DNA from: Irineochytrium annulatum
Taxonomy: Eukaryota; Chytridiomycota; Chytridiomycetes; Chytridiales; Chytridiaceae
Assembly: GCA_027600665.1 (NCBI GenBank)
Contig: JADGJL010000916.1
Location: forward strand, 1-12,120
Length of the DNA stretch: 12,120 bases
Reading direction: 5' to 3'
Made by a program: the position numbers and the translations under genes. The notes beneath the pieces were generated by a model that was not told the DNA's origin, did no database searches, and worked only from the letters and a program-made list of their open reading frames with translations. The first letter of the stretch is position 1, and every line of letters starts with the position of its first letter. Of this stretch, positions 1 through 9,296 are shown piece after piece.

Positions 1-21
1 GTTATTGACCGTGGTTCGTAG

Positions 22-533
22 AGCAGTTTTATGAGGATTACAATGAAGTCAACAAGACGACGATGAAGTTCGACGAGAGCAGTTTAACGTTGCCCTGTGA
101 CCTCGTCTTAAAGCTCTTCTCGACCGCCATCGACCCAATCGTCCACCACATCCACGACGTCCTCCTCCGGCTCAGCACGAGGGGACATCGCGCGGCATCC
201 GTCGTCTTCGTTGGCGGCTTCACCTCCTGCGAGATGTTCCGGACGCGCGTGCAAACCACCTTCGAGCCTGCATTACGTGTCTTGTTCCCGCGTTCTGCCG
301 GGGCTCACATTATGAAGGGGGTGTTGATGCAGGCGATGAGGCAGATTAAGCGGCGCGTGGGGCAAGGGGAAGCGGCTGTGCAGCCGGGGAGCGCGACACC
401 GTTGATATCTGATGACGAGGGCTCGATGGAGGACGAAGACGTTGGAAGCGATGCCTTCTCGGTACGCTTTGAGATTTGGCCTTTTTATTTGGCCTTTTTT
501 AACTTGGCCACCAAGACCGGGAGTGAGTTGTAG
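22..533 (+). CDS. HSPA12/Hsp70-like ATPase, 3' end only
   Basis: This is the C-terminal part of an Hsp70-superfamily ATPase; the rest lies beyond the left edge. The open frame is entered after a stop at 6-8. A plausible intron end is the TAG at 19-21, preceded by a branch-like TTGAC, so the exon probably starts at 22. The visible protein has a helix-rich stretch with LPCDLVLKLF, then VVFVGGFTSCEMF, which matches the beta-strand plus GGF(x)S phosphate/adenosine-binding turn of the family, and then a FPRSAGAHIMKGVLMQAM segment like the P..AV..GA motif that closes the Hsp70 nucleotide-binding domain. The tail is acidic and low in complexity (DDEGSMEDEDVGSD). There is no substrate-binding domain of DnaK type, which favours the HSPA12-like branch that is common in fungi. 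A possible 54-nt intron (462-515, GTACGC to AAG, branch TTAAC) is frame-neutral: spliced or not, translation ends at the TAG at 531-533. The family call is by motif only. Confidence 0.68.
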
Positions 534-635
534 CGACGAGTTCCTGGCCTTCCGGGCTTTCGAATTGGAATTTCTGCATGATTCTGTATTCTTGCACAGT
601 AAATGCTTTTCACTAAAATTCGGTATAAGAGATGA

Positions 636-641
636 AATAAA
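636..641 (+). terminator. Poly(A) signal candidate for the HSPA12-like gene
   Basis: AATAAA lies about 100 nt after the stop codon at 531-533, in an A/T-rich stretch. It sits in the 219-nt gap between two convergent genes; the nonaspanin gene ends at 753 on the other strand. This is a motif match only. Confidence 0.35.
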
Positions 642-752
642 ACGCAAATGGACCGTCATTGATTCGCCTGCAGTAAATGTTAAGAATCGTGAGATATCTA
701 GCAAAAGTAGTCACAAATGCTCCGTTGTATGTATATTATATTGTTTTACTGA

Positions 753-3505
753 TCAATCAATCTTCAAATTACGGTAAATTGACCTGATAAATTGCTCCGC
801 CGCATAATGTCCCACAAAGCCTGTGATAGACGAGGATTAGCACCGCGAAGCAGAAGGGCTCCAGATCGAACTTTACCTAAAACCAAAAATAATGCAAAGC
901 AAGCAAGCCCAGTGTACCCGAAGTACCATGTTGTTTGAAAGACGCCGTACATTCTAACAAGACGAGCGAAATTAGCACCGTAAGCATTGAAGTAAGTCCC
1001 ACATAGCATAAACTCACTTTGTCCGAGCAAAGAAATAATAGAAGGAATATAGGAAGACGTATCCCGCCGTCGACCCGCTCGCGAGGAAGGCGATCCAGTT
1101 CCACCGATGATTTTCGGAGTTAAGGAGGAAATCTACAGAACGAAACAGTCAGCAACAATCGGCGAAAGGAGAAGCACATGAATGAAGACTTACATGTTGA
1201 TACAATAGAGACGCAGGCGGTTGCGATAATAAGAATAAGGAAAACGAGCTTAAGCAACGCGTTAATAATGTTTCCAACCACCAAAATTCAACGGATACAT
1301 ACAAGCATAAACCCAAACATATAGTATATCTTGTACTGCCAAAACGACGTAAAGACAAAATACATTTCAATAAACACCGAGGCAAATGGCAGCACACCCC
1401 CTAAGTCGAAACCAATCAGCACAAAATACATCAGATGAAAACGGAAACAAAGTACGCACCGAAGCAAACGATTGCCACCGGCTCCGCGTACCAGACCTTA
1501 TCTGGTATGGGCCTCGGGATCGGGTTTATCCTACAAGGGAAGCTCGGGTCGCCAGACCAGTTCCTGCCCAAGATGACGCCGATAAGGACGAGCGGGAAGA
1601 CGCAGAAGAGCCAGATGCAGATGACGGCCACCATGGAACCGAAGGGTATGGCGCGGGAGGATGCTTTCGCGATGGCGACGAAGTTGATGGAGACGACCAT
1701 GGAGGAGACGATCCCGGGCCAGAGGGCCGCCGTCACAAAAATGAGGCGGACCCAGTTTTTGCCTACATGTCAAACCGAAATGTTAGATCAACGTCGAGTT
1801 CGAGAAGGGCAAAAGACCCACCTCCATATTTAGTGTAGAAGGATCCCGTGTAGTAACCCGCGATGATCGATGTCACGGCGTAAAGAAACAAGGAGGCCGA
1901 CAGAGTCCGAGCTTGCCTACAAGTCCACCACCGTCAATAATGTCCACGCAATAGTGAAGGCCGTAAAAATACCCACTCCACATAAATCTCCCCCGAAAGC
2001 GCATACAAAATGACCGACAGCCCCAAGATCGCCAGCTGAAACCCGGTCCCCAACACCGCCGACAAGAACGTCAAATGCCGCGGGGGGCGGAACACGTCCC
2101 CGTGGACCTGCTTCCACCCATACTCATCCCCAAAGTCCCGCTCAAGCTCTAATAAGCTCTGCTCTTTGTCGTACCGCGCCAGATCCCGCTTGAGCGTCCG
2201 GAGGAGGATGACAACCACTAGCCCCAGGAGGAAGACGACCATCATAAAGGAGTTAAAGATGGAAAACCAGTGGATCTTGGTAAAAATCAGTTTAACAACG
2301 TCGAAGCGGGTGTCGTGAGTGTAAGATAGTGGTAAGAAGTCTACTCTCGCTCCGCTGCCCGCTTTCAAATCCCCAACCCCAACATAACGCCTTCATGGGT
2401 ACTACTAGCACCGGTGTTATCGGGCCCTCCCAACCCTCCTATCCTTATCAAACCTTCAAATACCCACCTTATGCTCGAAGAACCCGACATAATTCTTGTA
2501 CCGCTTCGAGAACGGCTGATCAGTTCGGACCCAGGTGACGCTATAGGTGAACTCGACCTCGAAATCCTTCTTGTCCCCCGGCAGCGGGTACGGCTTAGAC
2601 GTCTCGATCTTGACGTCAATGATCTGCTTCCCGTTGTAGTCGATCTTAAAGTCACGGTGCAGGTATAAAGCCGGCGGATTCCCGGACTTCGTCTCGTCGA
2701 TCTCGCCGACGTAGCCGTAGATTGTCAGGTCGTCGAGGTACATCTGGTACCAATAGTATTGGCTGATGGCGTACCGGAAGATGCTGACGTCCTTTTCGGA
2801 AAGGAACTTCTTGCAGACGGACTTATTTTGTACCGCGTCTGATGTCAAGCGAGAACGTCAATCAAAACGTCCAGATCCTTCACTCTCCATTCCTCCGTCC
2901 TCATCCACTCCATTCGATGATCTTCCTTTCCGTCTATATAAATGCTCCTCGATGGCTCAATCAATCCCGACCTCTCCAACACGCCATCAATCGTTCCTCC
3001 ATCCCAATCGCAAAGCCTCCATGCATAATTTAGGCTACTCCTTTAGCCCACTGCTTCCATGGCCCATAATATCGCGATACTAAACGCACCAAGGAAGGTA
3101 ATATCAATCCCAGTGTTGACTAGGTTCATTCCCAGTAGCTCCTCGGCCAGACTTTCGTGATGCTCATGCTGGACGTTCTTGTTTCCCGCGCAGAACGGCA
3201 GCTGGAAGTAATCATAGGTTTCTTGCCTGGAAATATCGCGTAAGTTCACTGCACAGAGGCATCAACAAGGAGACCGCAAAACACACCGATTCGCATACGG
3301 CCCGACCGAGTTGGCCCACACTACGACTTGATCGTGCTCCTGTCCGCCGAATGCCATTAGTATGCAAACACCACGCCTTCTGAGCAGGGCGGTGAAGCGG
3401 GACAACACGAACAGCGTATAGGTGGGAGTGCTCATCTGCGCGCGCGACGAGGACGAACGAGGCGGCGACGAGGGCCAGGATCGGGCCGGGAGCCCTCCAT
3501 CGCAT
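753..3505 (-). CDS. TM9SF3: TM9SF3-type nonaspanin (EMP70/TMN family), 12 exons
   Basis: This is a nine-transmembrane endomembrane protein of the TM9/EMP70 family, which acts in Golgi and endosomal sorting. Exons, read on the minus strand: 3505-3413, 3339-3287, 3226-3090, 2838-2468, 2275-1977, 1916-1822, 1762-1460, 1400-1303, 1248-1194, 1132-1018, 953-877 and 820-753. All introns are GT-AG, and the total of 1764 nt gives 587 residues (human TM9SF3 is 589). Residues 1-23 form a signal peptide, cleaved before DEHSH. The lumenal domain (24-218) contains [17 protein letters not shown] and [10 protein letters not shown]. The membrane domain starts at [10 protein letters not shown] (219); the cytosolic loop carries [12 protein letters not shown] (270-281), and later come [32 protein letters not shown] and [18 protein letters not shown] segments. 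The protein ends IYRNLKID, the KxD-type Golgi retention/COPI signal of the family. The ATG at 3505 is chosen because an in-frame TGA lies two codons upstream. Introns are 54-73 nt except the third (251) and fourth (192). Confidence 0.95.
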
Positions 3506-3785
3506 GGTTCAGGTTGATGGCTTGATGGCAGGAAGTGTGGATTCCGCGGTTGAAATTGGCATCGAGAAGCTCCATGCGGAGCTGACCCGCGATCGCGCGG
3601 CCCAAACACGCGACGACGGCGGCGAGGGGCGAATGCGGGTGGAACTTTAGATGCTCGAGCTGCACGGTCTTCGTGTTGTGGAGCTGGACGGTGGGCCGAT
3701 GGTCTCCGCTGCGGCATTCCCCACGTGCGACGATTAAACCATCACGTCTTCGATCCTGGCCACGACCATGATGGATGCCGGGCAA
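3432..3785 (-). other. Unidentified coding-like stretch upstream of the nonaspanin start
   Basis: An open minus-strand frame runs from 3785 (just after a TAG) to a stop at 3432-3434, overlapping the nonaspanin start codon in another frame. From about 3712 to 3506 its codons strongly favour C or G in the third position, as in the real genes here, and the residues look protein-like (for example RPTVQLHNTKTVQLEHLKF, then LRMELLDANFNRGIHT). Before 3712 and after 3506 this quality is lost. A possible splice acceptor (GCCGCAG) lies just before the good part. I do not recognise a family. It could be the last exon of an upstream minus-strand gene, a gene relic, or a chance open frame in GC-rich promoter DNA. 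Confidence 0.25.
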
Positions 3786-4789
3786 CTACGTCAGGGGGGT
3801 ATACCTGGAAACCGCGCGCTATCCTGCCATTTTACGGCCTTCAATACGCTGCAGTTGGCTGTAGTGTCGGTCCTTTTGGCGCGCGCCCGGATGAACGGGC
3901 GGCTCGCGATCGAGTAGCATCGAAGGGCGCGCAGTCACCTGGCCGCATGGAATTGCGGCGCCTGCAAGGAGTTCGGGTGGGCGACAACTTGAGGTGGGAG
4001 CCTGGGCGACAGGGTGAGGCACCAGAGATTATGGAAGGTGCTATGCCCTTGGTCAGCGTCGATGGGAACGCGTCCGCTCAACTGTCATCTCTATCTTTCT
4101 AATAACGACTGCGCACGACCTGCGCGACATGTCGCTGTAACGCATTGCCTACGCTCCTTGCGGTGACCATTCGTGACCTTCCCTGGGACGGCACAACGGG
4201 CGTGCTCGCTGTGTTGCCCTGAAAAGACTCGAGAACATCCGGCCCTCCGGCTGCGGCCCGTCGCCGTACCCGCTACTTTTCTTGAATCGATGTTGTGTGT
4301 GTTCCCGTCTTTTCTTTTCGTTCCATCTGCGTCCAAGGTTATGAAAATGCTGGCTGATGGTTCATTGTCTTTAACCCTCCTTTCTGCTTTCCTTATGTAG
4401 AGTTCGTTCCTTGACGTGGTGATGTTAAAATATGGGCTTCGATTATGAGGCGATGAAGAATTCAGATACCCCTTGACGGTTCATCTGATGTCTGCAGGAA
4501 GGTGAACATCAACTACATCGCGATACCGTAGCGGACGATGTATATCGCTAAACATGTGTACTGTTTTTGTCAGAGATAAGGCGAACAATCCAACACAACT
4601 CAGCAACACAGCAAACCGCAAGCATTCTACCTCAACAAATACCGCCCCTCCGATCAATTCCACCACTCCGGACAACCGTTATGATAACTCTCCGCCGACG
4701 TGCGCCTGAACACGATCAGCCTAACAGTCACGACGGCAGGCGTAGATCGCGACTTAAACAAAACATAAGTGAGTCTTGAAGGGACCTCG

Positions 4790-4827
4790 TTATAAATAAT
4801 AAATATATATAATTATAATATATAAAT
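4790..4827. repeat. 38-nt pure A/T tract
   Basis: An uninterrupted run of A and T with alternating TA steps (TATAAATAATAAATATATAT and onward), in a region otherwise of mixed composition. It could be a nucleosome-poor promoter element, a transcription end site or an easily melted region. Nothing in the sequence decides between these. Confidence 0.6.
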
Positions 4828-5490
4828 CTGAAAAGCAAAGGAGGGTAAAGAATCTGGAAACTCCGATGGACGGCCTTAGCCGCTTGCATGCTTCAAGCCC
4901 AGTTCATGTCTCGACGGAAAGTTTTAAGTAAAAAAACAAATCGGAGCGAGCCAACAGGTAGAGAATACAATAACCGTGACAGTGCACAAAGTTTGTAAAA
5001 GCCGTCGAACGAGAACTGTGAGATTTTCGGGTGGCCCGTCGAGTCGTCAAGATCTCGTGGATGAACATGCATTATACGCTTCTGAGCTCGAAAAAAGCTT
5101 TTATGACCATTCAATTCGGCTGAAGAACACGATGGGCGACGAGGTAGCAATCGAACGAAGAAAACGGACCCCAAGGTACATGACTCGACGCTGGGTCCAG
5201 AATCACCACTCGCAGTCCACGTTCCTTCATAGCAACGACGGCCGCAAGTCAGTATACCTCATCGGGTTTCCATTCCCTTTGCCTAATTCCCGCAAGCTCC
5301 AACTCGCGTCACCATAGCGAAGTCAAGGCCGATCGGAAGAGCAGGAATGGTGATGATACGGGCCGACTGAGGCGACGGGTCGAGCGTACCGATGACAGCA
5401 CCTTCATTGAGGCTGCAACTCGATGGTTTTGAATATCAAGGAGCTGCGCCTCACCCAAACCGACGAGATTGTCAGCACCACTTGTCGCAG

Positions 5491-5515
5491 GTCCTTTTTT
5501 CGCTAATCCGCAAGC
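5491..5515 (+). promoter_or_regulatory. Pyrimidine-rich leader before RPL18 ATG
   Basis: GTCCTTTTTTCGC lies within 25 nt upstream of the proposed RPL18 start at 5516. Ribosomal protein genes in many eukaryotes start transcription in a short pyrimidine tract close to the first exon, so this is a reasonable start-site or leader region. The link to transcription start is inference. Confidence 0.25.
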
Positions 5516-6517
5516 ATGGTGAGGCTCGATGGCGACGGCCCCTCGCGCGCGTGGACGACGACCGGGCCCTGGAGGACGTGGGGATTGCTGGAGGCGCGCG
5601 TTCTGAAAGAGGATGGCGGATTGCTACCGAGGGGATGGGATGGTGGGAGGTTGGACTGCGTGAACTTGTCTGCTTGAGGATCGGGTGTTCGGTTGAAGGT
5701 GGCGGTTGTATGAGTTGTGGGGCGATGCGCTGACACGATCGCGTTGCCGTTGGAATGCCTTGAACGGATGTGGCCGTGGTCCTTTTGTCAGCTTGCTGAT
5801 CGCGCTTTTCCTGCGTAAAAAGGGTATCGATTCTGGAAAGAAGAACCATGCCAGGAAGACGGCCAGGACCGAGCCGAGGTCTCAGGTGAGGATTGCCACT
5901 TCGTTGTTAAGTTTGTTCTGGCGGAAAGCTGATCGGACCGCGCCGCTCGACAGGACATGTACCTCCGCCTCCTCGTAAAGCTCTACCGCTTCCTCGCCCG
6001 CCGCACGGACGCGGACTTCAACAAAGTCGTGCTCAAGCGGCTCTTTATGTCCCGCATCAACCGCCCCGCCGTGTCCGTCTCGCGCCTGATTAAGAACCTG
6101 AAGGGTCACGAGGGCAAGGTGGCCGTCGTCGTCGGCACCGTGACGGACGACGCCCGCCTCCTGGACGTGCCCAAGATCTCGGTGGCCGCCCTTCGCGTCA
6201 CTCAGACCGCCAGGGAGAGGATCTTGAAGGCCGGTGGGGAGATTCTGACCCTCGACCAGCTCGCCCTCAGGGCCCCGACGGGTGACAACACGTTGCTCCT
6301 CCGTGGTCCCAAGAACGCGAGGGAGGCCGTCAAGCACTTCGGTGCCGCTGGTGTGCCCGGTAGCACTACTAAGTAAGTTTTGTTGCCTCAATGGGTATCG
6401 ATTTTACAGCATGCTAACAATTTTTCTCTTCTTCTCTCCAGGCCCCACGTCAGGTCGAAGGGCAGGAAGTTCGAGCGTGCTCGTGGTCGTCGTGCTTCCC
6501 GTGGTTACAAGAACTAA
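5516..6517 (+). CDS. RPL18: 60S ribosomal protein L18 (eL18), 4 exons
   Basis: Structural protein of the large cytosolic ribosomal subunit. Exons: 5516-5518, 5823-5885, 5954-6372 and 6442-6517. The introns are 304, 68 and 69 nt, all GT-AG; the branch-like CTGAT before the second and third exons and the CT-rich end of the last intron support them. The spliced length is 561 nt, giving 186 residues, the size of yeast Rpl18. Exon 1 is only the ATG, followed at once by GTGAGG; exon 2 then supplies GIDSGKKN, matching the MGID start of the family. Clear family blocks are [77 protein letters not shown] and, at the C-terminus, [18 protein letters not shown]. The part from exon 2 on is certain. The one-codon first exon is inferred: no in-frame ATG lies directly upstream of GID, and the 5516 ATG sits exactly at a good donor. 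It is the first of three tandem plus-strand genes. Confidence 0.95.
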
Positions 6518-6988
6518 GATGAATAAATTAAACGCGTTCTTGGCTCCCCGCAACCGTCGTCTTATTCATCCGTTACCTCTGTGTGTCCCACCACTGGCTT
6601 GTACGATCATGTACGCCAAACTTCTTCGTGTCGCTCTTGACTTGCTTTTGTTTTTTTATCCCTTATACTTTCTTCGCTTTATTTGCAATAAGAGCAATAC
6701 AATGAGGCTGACTTGATAAAAGATAAAAATTGTGTGGGAAAGGTCTGTATGGATTCGTTCCGGACGATCGCGTCCGACTTGCCGCGCTGGGCCTCACACC
6801 TTCGTCGTCACTATCCTTCAAATATCTGGACCTCCCGCGAATTCTCCCCGGTCTCCATTTCCCCAACTCTCCCCGTCCTCTCGCACCTCTTCGTCGATTA
6901 GCGTCTCACATTCCCGTTGCTCTCTATCGACCGTCTACCCGTCGCGGACATCCACTGCGTTTTCGACGCCACCGCTACAGCTGTCAAC
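6518..6988 (+). other. RPL18 3' flank and DMC1 5' flank
   Basis: This 471-nt spacer holds the RPL18 3' end, a T-rich stretch at about 6648-6680 and the DMC1 upstream region, which becomes C-rich with many TC/CC steps from about 6790 to 6930. Open frames such as 6732-7049 run through it but show no family motif and cross the DMC1 start in a different frame. No RNA gene was seen. Confidence 0.45.
6522..6527 (+). terminator. Poly(A) signal candidate for RPL18
   Basis: AATAAA begins 5 nt after the RPL18 stop codon. That is close for a cleavage signal but falls in the expected 3' region, and T-rich runs follow at about 6648-6680. This is a motif match only. Confidence 0.35.
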
Positions 6989-8614
6989 ATGGCCGCCGTC
7001 GTCGCCGAGGAGGACGAGCACATGCTCCAGGAGGATGACTTCGAGGTAAGCATTGGGCCAGTGGGTTGGATGACGGCGGCCCTGAGCGCGGTGTCGACGG
7101 CGGCTCTGCCTGTCGACGGAGGACAAGAGGAGTGTTCCCACGTTACGATAACTCGCCTACGGGGACCTCTGCTCGTGACGCATGGCTAGCCGGCAGGGCG
7201 GAACACGATAACTCTGTTTCCCACGCATGTTGAGGGACCACGACTGACGATTACCGTTTCTCTCCTCTAACTCGACATTATTAGAACCCGGATTTCATGG
7301 AGATCGACAAGCTGCAGGAGGTCGGCATCAACGTGTCGGACATCTCGAAGCTTAAGAGCCAGGGGCTGCAGACTGTTAGGGTGGGTCGTTGTGATGTTGT
7401 AATTTCGTGACCGAGTGTGGGGGTAGGGCTTTTTGCGTTCGTGGACGACCATCTTCTTCCTTGTATTGATGCCGTTTGACCTCGTCGCTCGACATTAACT
7501 TGATCCCTCCGTTTGCCCCTCACATACAGTCGGTCCAAATGTGCACGGTCCGCTCGCTCTGCAAAATCAAGGGCATGTCGGAGGCTAAGGTGAGCTTCAT
7601 CTCTCAGTATCCGCTTTAGATTTCGACTTGGCGCGTCATGTACTTCGACCTTAACTCCGGAATTCCCTTCATCCCGTAACCCCAACAATAACAGATTGAG
7701 AAGATCAAGGAGGCTGCTGCTAAGCTCATCAACTCTGGCTTCGTCTCGGGCACCGACTATGCCCTCAAGCGCCGCTTCATCATTCGCATCTCGACCGGCT
7801 GCAAGGAGTTCGACAAGATCCTCGGCGGCGGCGTTGAGTCCGCTTCTATCACCGAGGCCTTCGGCGAGTTTCGCACCGGTAAGACCCAGCTCGCCCACAC
7901 GCTCTGCGTCGTCGCCCAGCTCCCCGTCGCCATGGGTGGTGCCAACGGCAAGGCCGCCTTCATCGACACAGAGGGCACGTTCCGAGACGACCGAATTCGC
8001 GCCATAGCGAGCAGGTTCGGCGTCGACCCGGAGGCAGCGCTCGAGAACATCTTGATCGCGAGAGCGTTCAACTCGGAGCATCAAATGGAACTGCTAATTG
8101 AGGTTGCGGCCAGAATGGTCGACGGGGACTTCCGCTTGCTGGTCATCGACTCCATCATCGCGCTGTTCAGGACCGACTACTCGGGGAGGGGCGAGCTGGC
8201 CGAGAGGCAGCAGAAGCTCAACCTCATGCTCGCGAGGCTCATGAGGCTCGCGGATGAATTCAACATTGCGGGTGGGTGTTTGTTCTTAGGCGTCTACGTC
8301 GATGTCAGCTTCTCCTTCTAACCTTCCTTCTTCCTTGTCTCCCCGTGCTTCCTCATCCCTTTCATCCTCATACATCTGTAGTCTTCATCACGAACCAAAT
8401 GTCCTCCGATCCGGGGGGCGGCATGACCTTCGTCCCCGACCCCAAGAAGCCCATCGGCGGCCACGTCCTCGCGCACGCGTCCACCACGAGGCTCTACCTT
8501 CGCAAGGGCCGCGGCGAGACGCGCATCTGCAAGATCTACGACTCCCCGAGCGTCCCCGAGGCCGAGGCCATGTACCAGATCTCGGAGGGCGGGATCATTG
8601 ACGCTAAGGACTGA
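6989..8614 (+). CDS. DMC1: Meiotic recombinase Dmc1 (RecA/Rad51 family), 5 exons
   Basis: ATP-dependent strand-exchange protein that forms filaments on resected DNA and pairs homologous chromosomes in meiosis. Exons: 6989-7045, 7285-7380, 7530-7589, 7695-8271 and 8382-8614, all with GT-AG introns (239, 149, 105 and 110 nt). The 1023 nt give 340 residues, the same as human DMC1. The N-terminal helix-hairpin-helix region (about 20-80) includes [14 protein letters not shown] and [18 protein letters not shown]. Walker A is GEFRTGKT (128-135) and Walker B LLVID (219-223); [16 protein letters not shown] (231-246) is loop L1, and [13 protein letters not shown] (268-280) is loop L2. DPKKPIGGH and [16 protein letters not shown] follow. 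P274 and G275 in L2 plus the HQMELL and NQM.DPGG patterns identify Dmc1 rather than Rad51. Two oddities are TFRDDR (166-171), where TFRPDR is usual, and FVSG (87-90) at the FxxA polymerisation motif. The ATG at 6989 has good context (CAACATGG) and no in-frame ATG upstream. Confidence 0.96.
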
Positions 8615-9296
8615 AGATGGGGATGCGGAGATGGGTTGGATGCGGGATCTGCACGTCCTCCTCTTGATTTGTACACTTCCACCTCACCTTGTAAGAAGGG
8701 AGGTTTCTTCAGCATCCCTCTTTCGCGTCGACTTTTCTTTCGCAACACTTCCACAACACTTCCGCGCTGTCCGATCATACCTGTACTTCCACCCGAATAT
8801 GTTTAAGTCGACATCCACAGTTACGTTGGTTCTTCCATCGGCTTGCTTTCATAACAATCCTTTATTGTATCTATACTTCACGTTTGCCGGTTTCAGTAAC
8901 TCATTCTGCTTGCTTTATAACATTAATATTCTGCTTGCTTGCACGTTGTGGATTAACTCATCGCGGGTCATCTATTTTATCAACATGCTCAATCTCCGCA
9001 TTATTGCCGCAAATAGCATTCATTCAACCGCCGTGGGTTTTTGATTATCAAAGTGATCGATTTTAGTCGCCAGCAGGCACCGCAAACGCAGTGAGATTGA
9101 AAAATGAGCCTAGCGGCATTTCTCGTGCTAAAATATTAGTACTGTCTGAAAATACAGCGCTCCTCGTTTGCAAATAGTTTGCTGGCGAGGCAAGAAGATT
9201 GAGATCCGCGCGGTGAGGTGTGGATTGCGTGATCGACGGAGATACAAAAGTCGAAAAAAGATGAATGGCGCAATAGCTTAACCATCCACCTGCGCG
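8615..9296 (+). other. DMC1 3' flank and transporter 5' flank
   Basis: This 682-nt A/T-richer spacer has no coding-like sequence. It contains three short related words (GCTTGCTTTCATAAC at about 8842, and GCTTGCTT again at about 8908 and 8933), the last two inside ATTCTGCTTGCT repeats 25 nt apart. It should hold the DMC1 terminator and the promoter of the next gene. No RNA gene was seen. Confidence 0.45.
8903..8940 (+). repeat. Short direct repeat ATTCTGCTTGCT x2
   Basis: ATTCTGCTTGCT occurs at 8903-8914 and 8928-8939, separated by TTATAACATTAAT. It lies in the spacer downstream of DMC1. The function is unknown and it may be chance in T-rich DNA. Confidence 0.4.

Larger units (their letters stand above)
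3786..5515. other. Long intergenic region, no recognisable gene
   Basis: This is about 1.7 kb between the divergent nonaspanin (minus) and RPL18 (plus) genes. Open frames here, such as 3725-4102 (+), 4976-5317 (+) and 4893-5174 (-), show no family motif, no consistent third-position G/C bias and no clear exon structure. I saw no tRNA, rRNA or transposon signature. It should contain both promoters. The only strong compositional feature is the A/T tract at 4790-4827. Confidence 0.5.

Noticed and set aside
1386..1838. Acidic 150-residue plus-strand open frame
   Set aside because: It lies antisense to exons 6-8 of the nonaspanin gene and mirrors conserved membrane segments on the minus strand.
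5111..5248. Short minus-strand frame with LAAVVAMKERGLRVVILDP, like part of a Rossmann FAD/NAD-binding fold
   Set aside because: It is only 45 codons long, with a stop directly upstream, no GxGxxG motif in frame and no third-position bias. It is probably chance.
4976..5317. 113-residue plus-strand open frame
   Set aside because: It has no recognisable domain and mixed codon use, and a similar-sized frame lies opposite it. It looks random.
5519..5822. Possible snoRNA in the first RPL18 intron
   Set aside because: Ribosomal protein introns often host snoRNAs, but no proper C box (RTGATGA) paired with a D box, and no H/ACA layout, was visible.
5882..6391. 169-residue minus-strand open frame
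   Set aside because: It is the antisense shadow of RPL18 exon 3, with no family motif.
7281..8084. 267-residue open frame on the minus strand
   Set aside because: It is antisense to DMC1 exons 2-4. G/C-rich third positions suppress stops on the opposite strand, and the DMC1 reading is certain.
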